64,000 bases of DNA from Istiophorus platypterus (lineage: Eukaryota; Chordata; Actinopteri; Istiophoriformes; Istiophoridae), in assembly GCA_016859345.1 (NCBI GenBank), contig CM029129.1, positions 14,538,899 through 14,602,898 on the forward strand, given 5' to 3'. The notes under the pieces are model-generated. The model worked only from the letters and a program-made list of their open reading frames with translations, was not told the origin of the DNA and ran no database searches. The position numbers were made by a program, and so were the translations under genes. Numbering within the stretch: position 1 is the first letter of the stretch; each line of letters opens with the position of its first letter. Below are positions 13,801-26,729 of this stretch, one piece after another.

Positions 13801-15371
13801 GAAAAAACATTTCAGCTTCCAAACTCTACTTGACAAACATCCATGCACATGTTTTGTTTTGTTTTTTTCTTCATGTATGGGGTTTGCTTGTCTCACCACT
13901 GGGCCAGAGACAAACAATCAAATAAAATGGAGGTCCAAGGCCCAATCCAAGGCTTGATTATTTGACTTCACTGATTACTTCTTTCACTTATTTGTGGGCC
14001 GGTGAGTTGAATTATAGTCTTTTTAAAACCAAGCCTGACTGAAATCTAAAAAAGAGCAACCTTGAGCTGGCAGCAAGAGAAATTCAGACAGATAAGTCCT
14101 GACAGCATCCCAGTGGGTGTGAATTTAAATCTGAAGAAACGCCTGCGACTTGTGCTGTAGTAAATCCAGAGTAAACAGTGGTTACCTGTGAGTCAGGCTC
14201 CGTGTAAGGGCTTGTCTTGCCGTCTTCACTAACAGCTGGAGACCACACTCTGTCTCCTGATCCCGGCCTGAAAGATAAGAACCATGAGAGAAAGAGTAAG
14301 AGTCTCAGAAAAATCTTGGTCCATCTAACACCCAAGCACTGAAGCATGCAGTCATTTCTGCTGAGAAGCACAGATTTTACATTCCACAACAGATCCTGTG
14401 CAATAAGTGTAATTATTTCTGAGTTTCAATGTTGATATGAGTGAAAGACACTATCTACTTTAATCCTCTTACAATTACTGTACGATGGGAAAGTTTACAA
14501 CTTTAGTGTTATCCTGTAACTGCAGGTCCCCTGTAAGTGCCCAAACACTAACATATAGCTACATTAACAAGTCGTTCACTGTACTGGTAGCTTTGTGCAT
14601 GTGAGTGTATGGATGCACTGTATGTGGATGTGGATCTGTACATTTGGCAGGTTTTCAGATTAGGAATGGGATAAAGCTACATCCTAGCTTCCTCCCACCG
14701 TGACATATGATAAAAAGTCATCATCACATCGTAACTCCACCATATGAGCTATCGAGTCTTTGGATAAGCACACCGCAGTCTCGGCCAAGGACTTTTCAAA
14801 AGTGGTGATAACTGAATTACTGGTATTTGAGATTTTCCCCTCCTGTTGAGATTACCATTAATGGACTCCAGTTGCGCATACTTAAAAAACAGCACATGAC
14901 TTATGACTAGCAGCAATAATAAAATACATTATTTACAGTACTGCTAAATGGGCCTACTGTGCATGAATAAGCAGGGGTCCACATGATTTATGTCATTCTT
15001 TAAAAGCAGAGAATTAAGTGCTTTTGTAAAAGTGAGGGTGCACAAGGTAATCCGCCTTGCTGTGACTCATCCCCAGCAGCATCTCTAACAATTCACATGC
15101 ATTGCAGTTTCACTTTTAAGTTATTTGTGTTGGCAGTTTGCATGTATATAAAAAGATCTGAAGAGACTTCTCAGATTCTTCAGGGTTTTGTTGCCATGGG
15201 GTAGGCTTCTAAGTGAGAAAGCATCCAACTGCCAAAGGGGTAACACCAGGACATTGCTCAGAGTAACTACAGTAGGACAGCGTGTCTCTTGTGTGTGCAC
15301 GTCTCTTCACCTAGTTACCCTCTAATTATTCGCACCTCCTTCTACAGAGAGATAAAATGTACTAACTGCGA

Positions 15372-15409
<38 letters not shown>

Positions 15410-18400
15410 ACGTGTGCATGTACATGTGCATGTGCATGTTCATGGATTTGTCAACCCCACAGGGTGGGGAGTGGACACCTACAGAGGTGAGGTCATTATG
15501 CTGCAGCTGGCACGGCGTTGGCTGAGCTGAGGCAATGCTCCAGATCTGAACACGGAGGTGTTGCTATCAAGGACGTTCTTATGAGGCACAGACTGTCTGG
15601 CGGACAAGCAACAGCTATTGCGTAGGATGACCCCCCCCCACCCTCCCCTTCGCCAGTTTCTCCACAATCCGGGGACAGAGAGCCTTCATGTTTTCAATAT
15701 GTTTGGTTTCGATGGTTACTGCACAAACAGCCTATTGAAACGAGTGAAAGTTCAGTCTGAGGTGGCCTATTTGAATTGACATTTTGAATGCGCAAGACAG
15801 AAACATGGAATTTACTGTCCATCCATCACAGTGGAGTTAGGAACGCTGAGGCGTGAGTGGAAACTGTGAGAGACAGACTAGCTTGAGATTTGCAGTTACA
15901 CTCTCATACTCGTTATATTGAAGGACAGTCTGGATATGGACGTTGGATACGTACTTGAAAGTTAAAAAACATTCCATTTGAAGCATAAATAGTTATCAAT
16001 GTTGGCTGTTTTTTGAATTATTAAGGCTTCATGGTTTCAACTGCATGTAATCTTGCACTTCACATATTGAGCAACAGACATAATCTAGTTTTATGTTCTG
16101 CCAGAAAGGAAACTGTTTTGGAATATCTCATTTGTAAGGCCACGAAAAGCCACAGCCGACAGAAACAATCTGCTGCACACAAGTTTGATCAGGGACAATG
16201 AACTGTATTGTTGCTTTCTGTTTGCCAGTATTGGACGAGTGTGTGAGAGATAACCCTGGACCGTCTGGGGGGGATCAGGATCCTTCATTAGACAAACTGC
16301 TGTCATACATTACCAACCCATTGATCATCTACATAGCTATTGTATGTTTTTCTACCTTTTCTTTCTCTCCCTGTTTCATTTGTCTCTTTTCTTTTTCCTG
16401 TGTGATGCAAGGATGTGCACTGTTTTCTTAACGCAGGGTTTTTTTTAAACCATAGGGTGAAGAGACAACACATGCAGAGCTAATTTCTAATTTCTGATTT
16501 CTTATTTCTAATTTTCATTATAGTTACCATTTGTTGAGTTAGTCGGTTTTTGTTTTCAAAATAACCACAATTTGTTTGATAATCCTCATTTTTAAAATGC
16601 TTTAAAAAGCAAAAAGAGAATTACACAAATCACATAATATTGACAGCAAAGGTATCCTAAGAATTATAAAAGAAAAGGACAGGGCACAGAAATCCCATAA
16701 AATTTTGAGAAGACTGAACACAAATGGGTTCATGACAAACACATAAAAAAATCCAAAGGAAAAAAAGAAAGGACACAAGACACAGAGAAAGCAGCACAGG
16801 GAAAAGAAAGACTCAGGTCATCACAATGACTTTTTTATTCTTTCCTTTGGTCACATTTTCCCCCGCATGACATCTCCCTGCCAGGTTTAATTTCCTGATT
16901 GAGGAGATCTGGGTTTTGGAGCAGTGGATAAGTTTACTTTGGCAGCATAGGATCACCATTTTCAAGGAGGAGCACGAGACAGACGGCTGAAAACCAAGTG
17001 CCCTCACATTAAGGTGTGGCTGATCATGGAGCATTTCACGGTTCATTTAAGAGTCTTGCCTTGCTTCATAAGACCCAAATTAATAAGGATGGTTTTGATC
17101 TTTATCACACATCACACACAACTGGAGATGCTCCTATGTCATTTTGTAATGTGAGAAAAGCTTAAATGCTTTCTCCTCAGTGAGTACAGGGGGACAATCC
17201 CTGCTTAAAGAGCAGTTACTGGGATCCCGTCAGCAGACCTGAGGGGGTCACTTGGAAAAATCTGATTCTGGGTGATGACAAGATCAATGCAAGAGGGAAA
17301 AAAGGAGGGAGGATTGTGGTCTACCCCTTCTTTCCTTTTTGCAAAACAGCCTCTTTAACTCCATTGACACCGTGTTTATAGCCACCACAAAAAAGAGACC
17401 TTGGGAGAGTGTGAGAGGAATGACAAGATGAAGGGATGAGGGAGAAGAAGCGAGCAGTGCTGGTAGCAGAGGGGCATTAGTGTGAATTGGGTCCTTTGGA
17501 TGTTTCTTTTTGTCTTTGTCCCAGTTGGAGTCCTGTGCTCCTTTGGTCCCACGCAGCCTCATGCTTAATTCCTCAGCTGTGAGTCAGAGGTTGTGGAGTC
17601 AGAGCAAGACAGCAGGGGCAAATTCTGCACCGGAGAGATCTGAGTGTGTCTTTTCTCTGCCTGTTTTCTCCGATTCCTCTTAAATCTTCCACCCTGTATT
17701 TTTCTTTTGATTTTCCTCTCCAGATCATGATCAAATTTGTATTTCTCCCTCACCAGGACTCAGATATGCAGCAGTACTACATGCGTTACACATCACCTAA
17801 ACCCCCGATCCTAGCCTTAACCCTAACTACTGCATTTCTAACCATAACCTTTATCTACACCAAAAATCAGTCCCAACTGAGACTTTGATCCAAATTGTAA
17901 GTACTGTACAAATAGACCTTTAAACAAGCAAAAACCACTTGTCTTTCTTAGGGCACTCAATAGTGCATTATAATCTGTATTTTACAGTGTGACAAAATAG
18001 TGTCAACTCAAAGGTTCACTTAATAGCTTTTCAGAGCTTTTAAGCAGTCAGTGGATGGCTGGAGAAAGACCAGGGTGGCAACACCGGAGATCATCTTTGA
18101 ACCAAGATCAGGTTTATGATCTCAAATGACCCCATGTTATCAGGTAACCCACCATTTCCACTTACATAACATTATGTAACCAGGTGTAAAGCCCACTGAG
18201 TTAGTTTCAGTACTGATGAAGAATGTGAGATTTGGGTAAAGGCTCTTAAAAAGCTTGTAAGTGAACCTTTGGACCTATTTGCTGCTTAAAACAACTACCA
18301 CTGTTTTTCCATTTATTTTTCTGGTTAACCTGTGGTAATGAAGAGCAACCTTGAAGTATTGAAGTGTAGGATGAATCGCAAACATTTATAACTTTGAAGA

Positions 18401-21400
18401 TGATGATGATGTCATTTATTCCACTTTCAGTTCACCAAAAATCAGAAAAAAACAACTTTTTTTTAAAGTTATGAATAGTGGTTAGCCCAATAGTTTTAGT
18501 TTAATGCGCCTAGGTTTTGAGAATACCTACTTCTTAATCTTCTGTTGCCACTGAATCCAGTGAAAAAATTACTTTATAGTTGGGTTTCTGGACTGTCCTA
18601 AGGCAGCCAGTACAAATTAAATTCCATTCAGCTCAATTAGATGCAAAAAACCCCAGAGACCACAAAACTGAAAACTACAGTCTTTATATTTTTTGGATGA
18701 ACTGACCCTTTAAGCCTCAAACGATCTGCAGATCAAGCTTCATTCCTGCCTGGACCTAACTGTAAATTTTCTTTTCTACAGTAAGTGAAACTGAAACAAG
18801 AACAGCAGGATGTTCCTACTTCACAAGAGTTTTTTTTTTAGAATAAGACAAGAACAAGACACAAAGTCAGAGTAACACAGACAGCACAGGCATCATGACT
18901 CATTTTTCAGCACATTTAACTTGCCACCCCAGCATGACTTTTTCCGAACAGCTTGACCAACAGTGGAAATACACATCCCAACCACCATCATCTGTTTCTC
19001 AGGCCTCTGGAACCACATGGCTTTCTCCAAGAAGCTCTGGCAGACCAAGGGAAACTGCAGGGAGGTGAGGTCAGGGTGGAAGAGATGGGAAGAGAGAAAG
19101 ATGAAGAGGAGATATAAAAAGAGGAAATTGAGTGGGATGAAAGAAGTGGGAGAGGGAGACAGCAGAATGGCACATGGAGGTTAGGGACAGGAAAGGTAAT
19201 GGACGAAGAGGCTGAAAGGAAGAACAAGGAGGAGGGAGGAGACAGTTTCCACCACAGCTGGTTTGTGTAGTCCCAGAGTCAGATATACAGGCCAAGCAAA
19301 GCAGACAAGACACAAACCAATATGGGCCCAGTGTGTCTGTCCAGGTCCTCCGACATTACAGTGAACCTGACAGTGTGTGCATTTGTGGATGGGTGGCAGC
19401 CATTTTTGCTCCCCAGCAAGACCACACAGCTTCATTTGATCACCAATGCCAGGAACTAACAAACACTAGTGAGGGTGTTTCACGTTACAGTGGAGAACTG
19501 ACAGGCGGGCATCAGTAGGGAGGCCTGATGGAGAATTAAACTGGTGTTAAACTGGTGACCTCCGAGCACTTTCTTCTGTATCCTCATTGCTGTCTTGCCT
19601 TCTCTTCTTCTCTTTTGTTCTTTCCTTTTTCCTCACCAATTGATCCACTCCCTTCATTCTTTCAAACAAAAAAAAAAAAAAAAATCTCCCCTGAACACAG
19701 AGATGTTCAATTATTGGTAATGTTCTGTCCTATTTCTTCTTTGGTGGTATATATGTATATAAATGGGTGACAAAATAGTCTGAAAAAATGAGTGCAGAAA
19801 CAATGGAGGAAGATGTTTCAAGGGAGAAGTAACTAGTAGAATCATACAGGAAAATACCATATCAAACCTTAAGAGTATTTAATCTCCCTTGCCTTAGTTC
19901 ACCAGAAAGCACTGCAGTTGTTAGATCTGTTTTGATCAAGTGTATTGCATAAAACTACTGAATGTAGCTAGGTCAGATGAAAATATTCCTGGAGTAACTG
20001 AAAAATATTTTGGAAAAATTGTAAGAAATTACTATCTGCAGTAAAACTAGACAAATGAAAGTTCTTAATCACAAAAACAAATTCTGGAAAGCACACATTA
20101 ATGACATCCAAAATACAGTGCTTGAAGGCTGTATTTTCCTTTAATGATAGTATAAAGAGAATTACACAGCAACAACTACAGCTGCTGGCCCATGTTTGCT
20201 TCCTAACTTCTTGTCCAGTTTTCACAAGCTTTCCGGGGCACCTAACCAGAAACCCTCTGATGCAGAGTACTCTTAAAAATTCTCCATCATACAAGTAATG
20301 AAAAATGGGGGAGCCATTACATCACAAAGAAACTTTCCCGCATTACACAAGACCTCAAGCTCAGATGCATCCAGTGTATTGTAACTTTGGTTCACAGCAG
20401 GCATCTATACTCATATATTTGTCCATCAGCAGCAAGAGAAAATTACAGGTCTCTCGTTTCCCCATGTATGATTCTGTGACTGTTTTGAGTATTTTATGGC
20501 ATAGTCTTTTATGTGAGAACTGAGAACTGTTGTCCTCTCAAATATTATTTTCTTGTGAGTAAGAAGGGATTCTCCAAGGGAGTCACATTTTTTTTTTTCA
20601 CACCAGAATTAATTTTTGCAATTGAATAATCCTTAATTATTTCTGAAGCCCACAGCTGAGGAGTGTTTCCAATAAATTGAACATCCCATATGTGTAAATA
20701 AAAGACTTCTCCTATCATCTCTTTTCTCCAGCAGGAATATGTAAAGATTGTTTAAAAGCTTGTGGTGCCTTGTGTCCTCTATCTGAAGGAGAGAAACTCA
20801 ACTCAACGCTTTACTGTGTTGTTGGTGTAATTGAATTTCCAGCAATGCACGAAGCAGAAAATGTTGGCTGTAAAACAGCATTCTAGGCAGAATAGGGCCC
20901 ATGTGGATTTCTCACTTGGTCCCTCTGATTCACTGCTCCTCTACTTGGCTTCAGTTTCCCTCTCTCTGTCGTAGTGTCTTTCTCTCTCTCCATCATTTCT
21001 CTTTTTACTCTGTCATTTACTCTTTCCCACCACCTTTAAGCCACTCCCTCCTCTGTCAACACTTCTTGTCTGTTGTCCTGTCTTTTTGACTAAATAACCT
21101 TCAATTTTCATATCCATTTTAAAACTTTTCTTTTGCCTTAACAGCTCTTGTTAGATCTTCCCTCCCCTTCACCACTAGTTCATTTCAGTTCTTTGTATTC
21201 GAGCCAAAGCTGCAAGCCTATGTATCTCTCAGACATGACTTACCCTCCCCCTTATCCAGCAGCAGGGCAATTCACACCGTAATTATTCAACCAATATACT
21301 GAGGGAAGGTCACATACCAGCATCTAGCCTTCCTCTGCATGTGTTGATGTACGACCCTGCATCCAACTTCTATCTTCTCGGTTTAAATGGGAAATTAAGG

Positions 21401-24400
21401 AGGACTCATGAACAGCATGACTGTGTCTGGTGGTTACTTGTGGTTTTAATTAAGAGGGACAGTTTTCAGCTAAACAAGGTAGTTAAAAGACCTTGTTGGG
21501 TGTCAAATATCTATGTTGACATCACAGAAAAGTTAGTCTTGGCCTGCTTATATTTTATCTAGCTGCATTTAACTGACTTGCTCTTTGCCTCCCTGTGACT
21601 TTACAGAAGACTGATAAAAAGTCACTGAATTTGAACAGATCTTATTTAAAATACTCTGTCACTTAGGGACGTACACAATTAGTAGACTAAACTATTAAAC
21701 GCTGCTACCCTCACTAGTCAGCATCAAAAACTCTAGTTGGTTAAACTAATACATATATTAGTTATAATATAATATATAATATTTTATTAATATGCAACAC
21801 TGGTTAACTTTTACATCTAAGATGTAACGCAGTGACCCGCCGCTAGATGGCATCCCCCATGTCCAGATGTTGTAAACCGGCAGGTGGAAAGTGGAACAGA
21901 TGACATCTTCTAAAACCAGAACGGTTTGGAGGTATTTTGATATAGAAAATGAAAAAAAGGGTTGTATTTAGGCTGTGTCAGAATAAACTGGCATATAACC
22001 ACTTGTCTGGAGCATTGGGTAGCGATGTTTAGCGGCTGCTGGTGGTAGCACTGCTAACGTTAGCCACACTTGGCAAACCAATATGACATTTTTTTGCCTG
22101 CAGTGGTGAACCAAGCAGATAAGGAATTAATGTCAGGAAAATTTTCAGACAATGGATTCAGTTCTTCGCTGCATATTCATCACTCTAAAGAGCTCCTACC
22201 TTTGTCAAATTACCACTTACAATCTAATCTTAATAACTTTGAGTAGTTAAGGGGATATTTAGGCTGAATTTGGGAACATTAGGGTGCAAGTGGTTAAGTG
22301 TGGAAGTGCCCTTTTCTGTGCTCCTGAAATTGTAGAGGAGTTCCCTTGGTCTCTGTGCTGAATACTAATGTATATATCCTTAAATAACTTTTCTATGCTG
22401 ATGTGGACAAGCCAGGAAATGGTCCGCCATTCACCTTGATATATGGACAGATGGGTTCTACTACAGGTTGGGGCAGGGGGGCTGTTGCATGCTACAGTGC
22501 ATATTATAAAAACACAAATACAGAGCAGAGAAAGAATTCTAAATTTTGGAGTGTCTGTATTTCTGAATCTCTTTCTCATCTGACTGGTCTGATTACTCTG
22601 TGAGAGATTCTTATTTCCACTGCAGCTGCGGGTCAACTCCATGCTCCAGAAAATTATGGGAGAGAAAGACTGTGATATCTGTTGCCCTGAAAGGAGAGAG
22701 CTGAAAAACTAGTCGGCAGTTGTCACTTGTAAGTGAGGTTGAAACCAGAGGCGTTCTTCTGAAAAGACAGGAGTCAGGGGTTGCCAGATTTGCTCTGCAT
22801 TTTCCAGTACTCTGGCAACTTAAAGTAACCATCTAATAGAAATGTGGGAAGCAACATTTCAGTTTTTCCTTAGACACCCCCCCCCATCCCTGTTATTAAC
22901 TGTTTTGACGGATGGCTTCCATTCCGCTATGCCGAGAGCAACATGTTTCTACTGTTTTCCACTTAAGGTCAAATCATCCAAACTCAGACTACTTAGTCTA
23001 AAAATGATGCACCAGTCTGAAGAGTGGAAGATAATTTTCCACTTCACAAAGTGGTAAAATGCACATATCAATCCATGAAGTCCATTTGAAAAGGTCACTC
23101 CTTGATTCATTGTATGCACAAGCCTCATTGGCTTTGATGGCACTCTATAGGAGCTTGAGTCAATCATTTACTGTTGTAAACCTGTCATCTGTCCCTATGA
23201 CTCCAATGTGCCAAGCTGAACAGACCCGCTAGAAATAAAAACAATATGTGTTCCTGAACAAGAGGCAGTAAATGATCTTCGTCATAAAAATCAGTCAAGT
23301 TTTTCAACTCAATTCACTTAATGAGCTTCGGAGCAAAAACCGTAAGAAGCCACTGCTGAGTCTTTAAAGCCGTGACAACTGATTAGCAAGTGACTTATGT
23401 TCAAACATTTCCTGGTATCCAATTATTCTGCACGTCATAATTCCCATCAATCACATAGTATGGAAAAAGGGACTGACTCAAAACTGCTCCAGCCTCTAGC
23501 CTCAAGCAGAAATGATGAGCGAGCTACTGGCTACTGAGCTCGGTTTTAATTAACTCCACACCCCAATATTTTTTTAATTTTCAAAATTGTAATCTTTAGT
23601 CCCATCCATGTGACATCACTTGAGGCAGTTTATTAGACTTCACACAGCTCCATACAACTGTTTGCGATTGTGCAGCCGTACTCCCCAAGACCTGCAAACA
23701 GACTTTGATGTATAAAATCAGTGGAGTTCCCCTTTATGGCAACTATAACTATTATGGACCAAGGACCAAAGTCTCAGGTGTACAAAGCCAAACACTTTGT
23801 GCAAGATCCATCCTGATCTCCTCCAGGAGAGGGTTTGTGTTGCTAGATCCACGTCATGAGCAACACAAGAGGTCCCATATCAGGAAAATGTAAACACACT
23901 ATTGGTCATTTTAAGAGTTTGACCAAATGACCCATGTTGTTTTTCTTGCAAGACCAGTCACATGTTTTCATACCTGCTGATGCTGAGTGCAAGCTGCAGA
24001 GTGCAGGTTTTAATCCTGTTCTGAGCCTCCATATGTGTCATGTGCTCTGTGCTGTCGCCATTGATAGCCAGGATAGTGTCGCCTGGACACAGGTCACCCT
24101 GGGCCGCCTTGCTGCCTGGTGTTACCTGAAAATAAAACACACACAGACACACACAGACGCACACACACACAAGAAAAGAAAGAGGTTTTAAAAGAAGGTG
24201 TCAAATTGTCAGTGAAAAGGAAAAAAAAAAAAGAGAGTGTGGGAGTTTCAACACAGAGGCCAAATTCAACAAAAGTAGCTCTCTTTTGATTTATGTAATT
24301 CTGCCCTGGGCAGCACTCTAGGTTTACATTTTCAACAGCCAGCAACAATGACACTGGGAAGTGAGAGGCCGCTCAGATTTTTGAAGGTGGTGAAATATTT

Positions 24401-26677
24401 GGAAAGAACTGGAACATTTTTATACCCTGGGCCTTTTGAAATTCACATTAAAAAAAGGAAAAAAAGAAACAAATAACAATCTGCACTTTTATTATTTCTC
24501 GGCAATTGCATCAGACTAAACCCTCAGTGAATGATCTCAAGTCCAGGAATAAGTTACATTAACTGAGTTTGCAATATTAACCTTGAACCTTACCAACTTC
24601 TCTGTGTTATGTTAGATTCATTTGCAAGAATCTGTTCAATATGTACTTCTAGCTTCTTTTTGGATTTGTCACTTGGACCATTTTGATCCTGTAAAACACA
24701 AGTCCACATCGCTTTCATTTTGAAAATTATCTTTCAGCCGCTGGATGGTGAGCAGGTTCCTCTCTGTGATCCTTCAGTTCCAGAAACATGCTGGTCTGTG
24801 GATATTTGAACCCCACGGGGAGGCAGAGGGGGAGGGTCAGTGTTGTCCCAGTGGGTATGTTTCACCTTCACAGACACACTAAGAAACATATGATAACAAT
24901 TTTCCATTATTACACCAGCACAAGCGTCCCTGCTATTTCCAGGCATGCCTCTGACTGGTTGTATGATTTTGGCAAAGATAAATAAGAAGAAACTACACAT
25001 CAAATGCTCCCATCATCAAACCAAGACATCCACAGTAAAACAGTGACTGTCATATGGCAGCAAGCGGCAGAGGAAAATACTCTTTACAAGCAATGAAATA
25101 AAAATGTAATGAAATGTGTACAATTGTCATCATGTCTCTGGTCTTCTTTGTACTGACAAGCCATGACATGTATGACTATAAGTTTGACTGTATTTTTCCA
25201 ACCTTTAAATGTGAGGAGCTTTTCTACAGCTGGATACAATAGCCATTGTCACACTGTTTTTGGTGGAATTAAAGCATCGATTGGGATTCAACCAATATTC
25301 ATGTACTGTTCCGAACACATTCAGAACATTGTTCTGAACTAGCGGCAGCAGCAACTATTCATTTTGTATAAACAGAGGAAGAACTTTTGGGATTAGCAGT
25401 GATAGTAACTATGGCTGAAGGTGCATATTCAAGAACAGCACATTCTAGGGAAGCATTATATGATCACTTTCATTATTTCATTATTATTTTCGTTATTAGT
25501 CAATTAAATTTTTGTCTATATAAAAGGTCATAAAATGCCCATTATAATTTCAAAGAACCTATGGTGACATCTTCAAGCAATAGTCCAACATCCAAAGATA
25601 TTTTCAATTATAAATAACAGACAGATTATTAATATTGACTAATTATTTTGTCTACTGGCAAACATCTATCACAAAGGTGTCACCAAGTAAAAAGCGAACC
25701 AGGTAGGAGTTCAAATAATAGCACTCTCTCAGAGCTGTCTCAGAAATAGAAGACTAAAATGACTACCTGTATCTGTAAATACAAAGGGAACAGACAATAT
25801 AGAATCATTTCAACAGACAATATAGAATGAACCTGTTTTATGTCAAGTGTTAGTGATTAATCTTTCATTGGTTTCCACACCAGGGCACCCTCTACCTGAC
25901 TTTACAACGTCTTGTAACGTCTTGACAGAGGTGCATTAAGATGTATTTTGTTCTGGAACATTGAAACCTTGTTTTGAAATACCACTCACCTTAGACACAG
26001 TTTAATATACGATTGGCTAGAAGTTGAACCACACTGGAATAAAGAGCACAAGAGGAGAGGAGACAGAGAGGAGCTGCTTGTGCAAGAGAAAGTAAGTCGC
26101 TAACTGGGAACAGCGTTTTAAGAGCAAAGGCACACAAGTTCACGCTCCATGAAACACTAATAGCTAAGTCGTGTGGTTCAGATGTGGAATTCCTCATTTA
26201 CGGCTTTTGACTGCCCCAGTGTCCCTGACTCAGGGGTCAGCGTCATTGTGGGAAATGTGTGTATGTTTGTGTGTGTGAGTCTTGGGGAGAGAAACAGCAG
26301 AAAATTCTAAAATCACTTAATTCATCAACTGCTTTTACAGAAATCTGATACGAATTGCAAAACTGAGCAATATAATCTAAGAGATGGAGGTCAAAAGCAA
26401 GGAAAAAGGTTTTTTGAAGGAGTGTGTGGGAAACTTAACTTATTCTTTTTTGTCAGTGCATCTGTTGATAGACACTAAGTGTAGATTATTGTTTACCAGT
26501 GTCATTTCACACAACTTCCGTTGTGAGAATGCATTTTAAATGTTTGTGTGCCTGCATGTCTTGGGTTTGTGCCTGGGCTGTGTCATAGTGGACAAAGGGT
26601 CATGCACCCCAGCACACACAGAATGAGTAATATCACTTCAGGGTCAAGACATGAATAGTAGTCTATTAATCACAAGT

Positions 26678-26729
<52 letters not shown>

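Larger units (their letters stand above)
3567..14185 (-). other. pdlim4: pdlim4 intron 3
   Basis: About 10.6 kb between exons 3 and 4. Contents noticed: CA-type microsatellites at about 4834-4890, 7680-7716 and 12310-12337, and a diverged interspersed-repeat-like block from about 12948. No additional exon with matching phase and family similarity was recognised; short open frames here look like chance. Confidence 0.85.
14268..23973 (-). other. pdlim4: pdlim4 intron 2
   Basis: About 9.7 kb between exons 2 and 3. It contains a (GT)n tract at about 15373-15409, a repeat-like block near 18410-18715 ending in the teleost-type GAACTGACCCTTTAA motif, a hAT transposon relic at about 21664-22085, and a short perfect inverted repeat at 22780-22819. 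No other gene was recognised on either strand. Confidence 0.85.

Noticed and set aside
16198..16431. 77-codon plus-strand open frame with a hydrophobic segment (YITNPLIIYIAIVCF)
   Set aside because: No splice phase fit to pdlim4 (opposite strand), no recognised family, and the hydrophobic part comes from a pyrimidine-rich run.
17800..17870. CCTTAACCCTAACTAC...AACCATAACC as an interstitial telomeric repeat
   Set aside because: Only one or two imperfect units resemble TTAGGG; more likely ordinary repeat-derived sequence.
24094..24354. 86-codon minus-strand open frame overlapping the exon 2 acceptor region
   Set aside because: It runs through the intronic CA repeat in a different frame from the PDZ exon; the PDZ match is in another frame.
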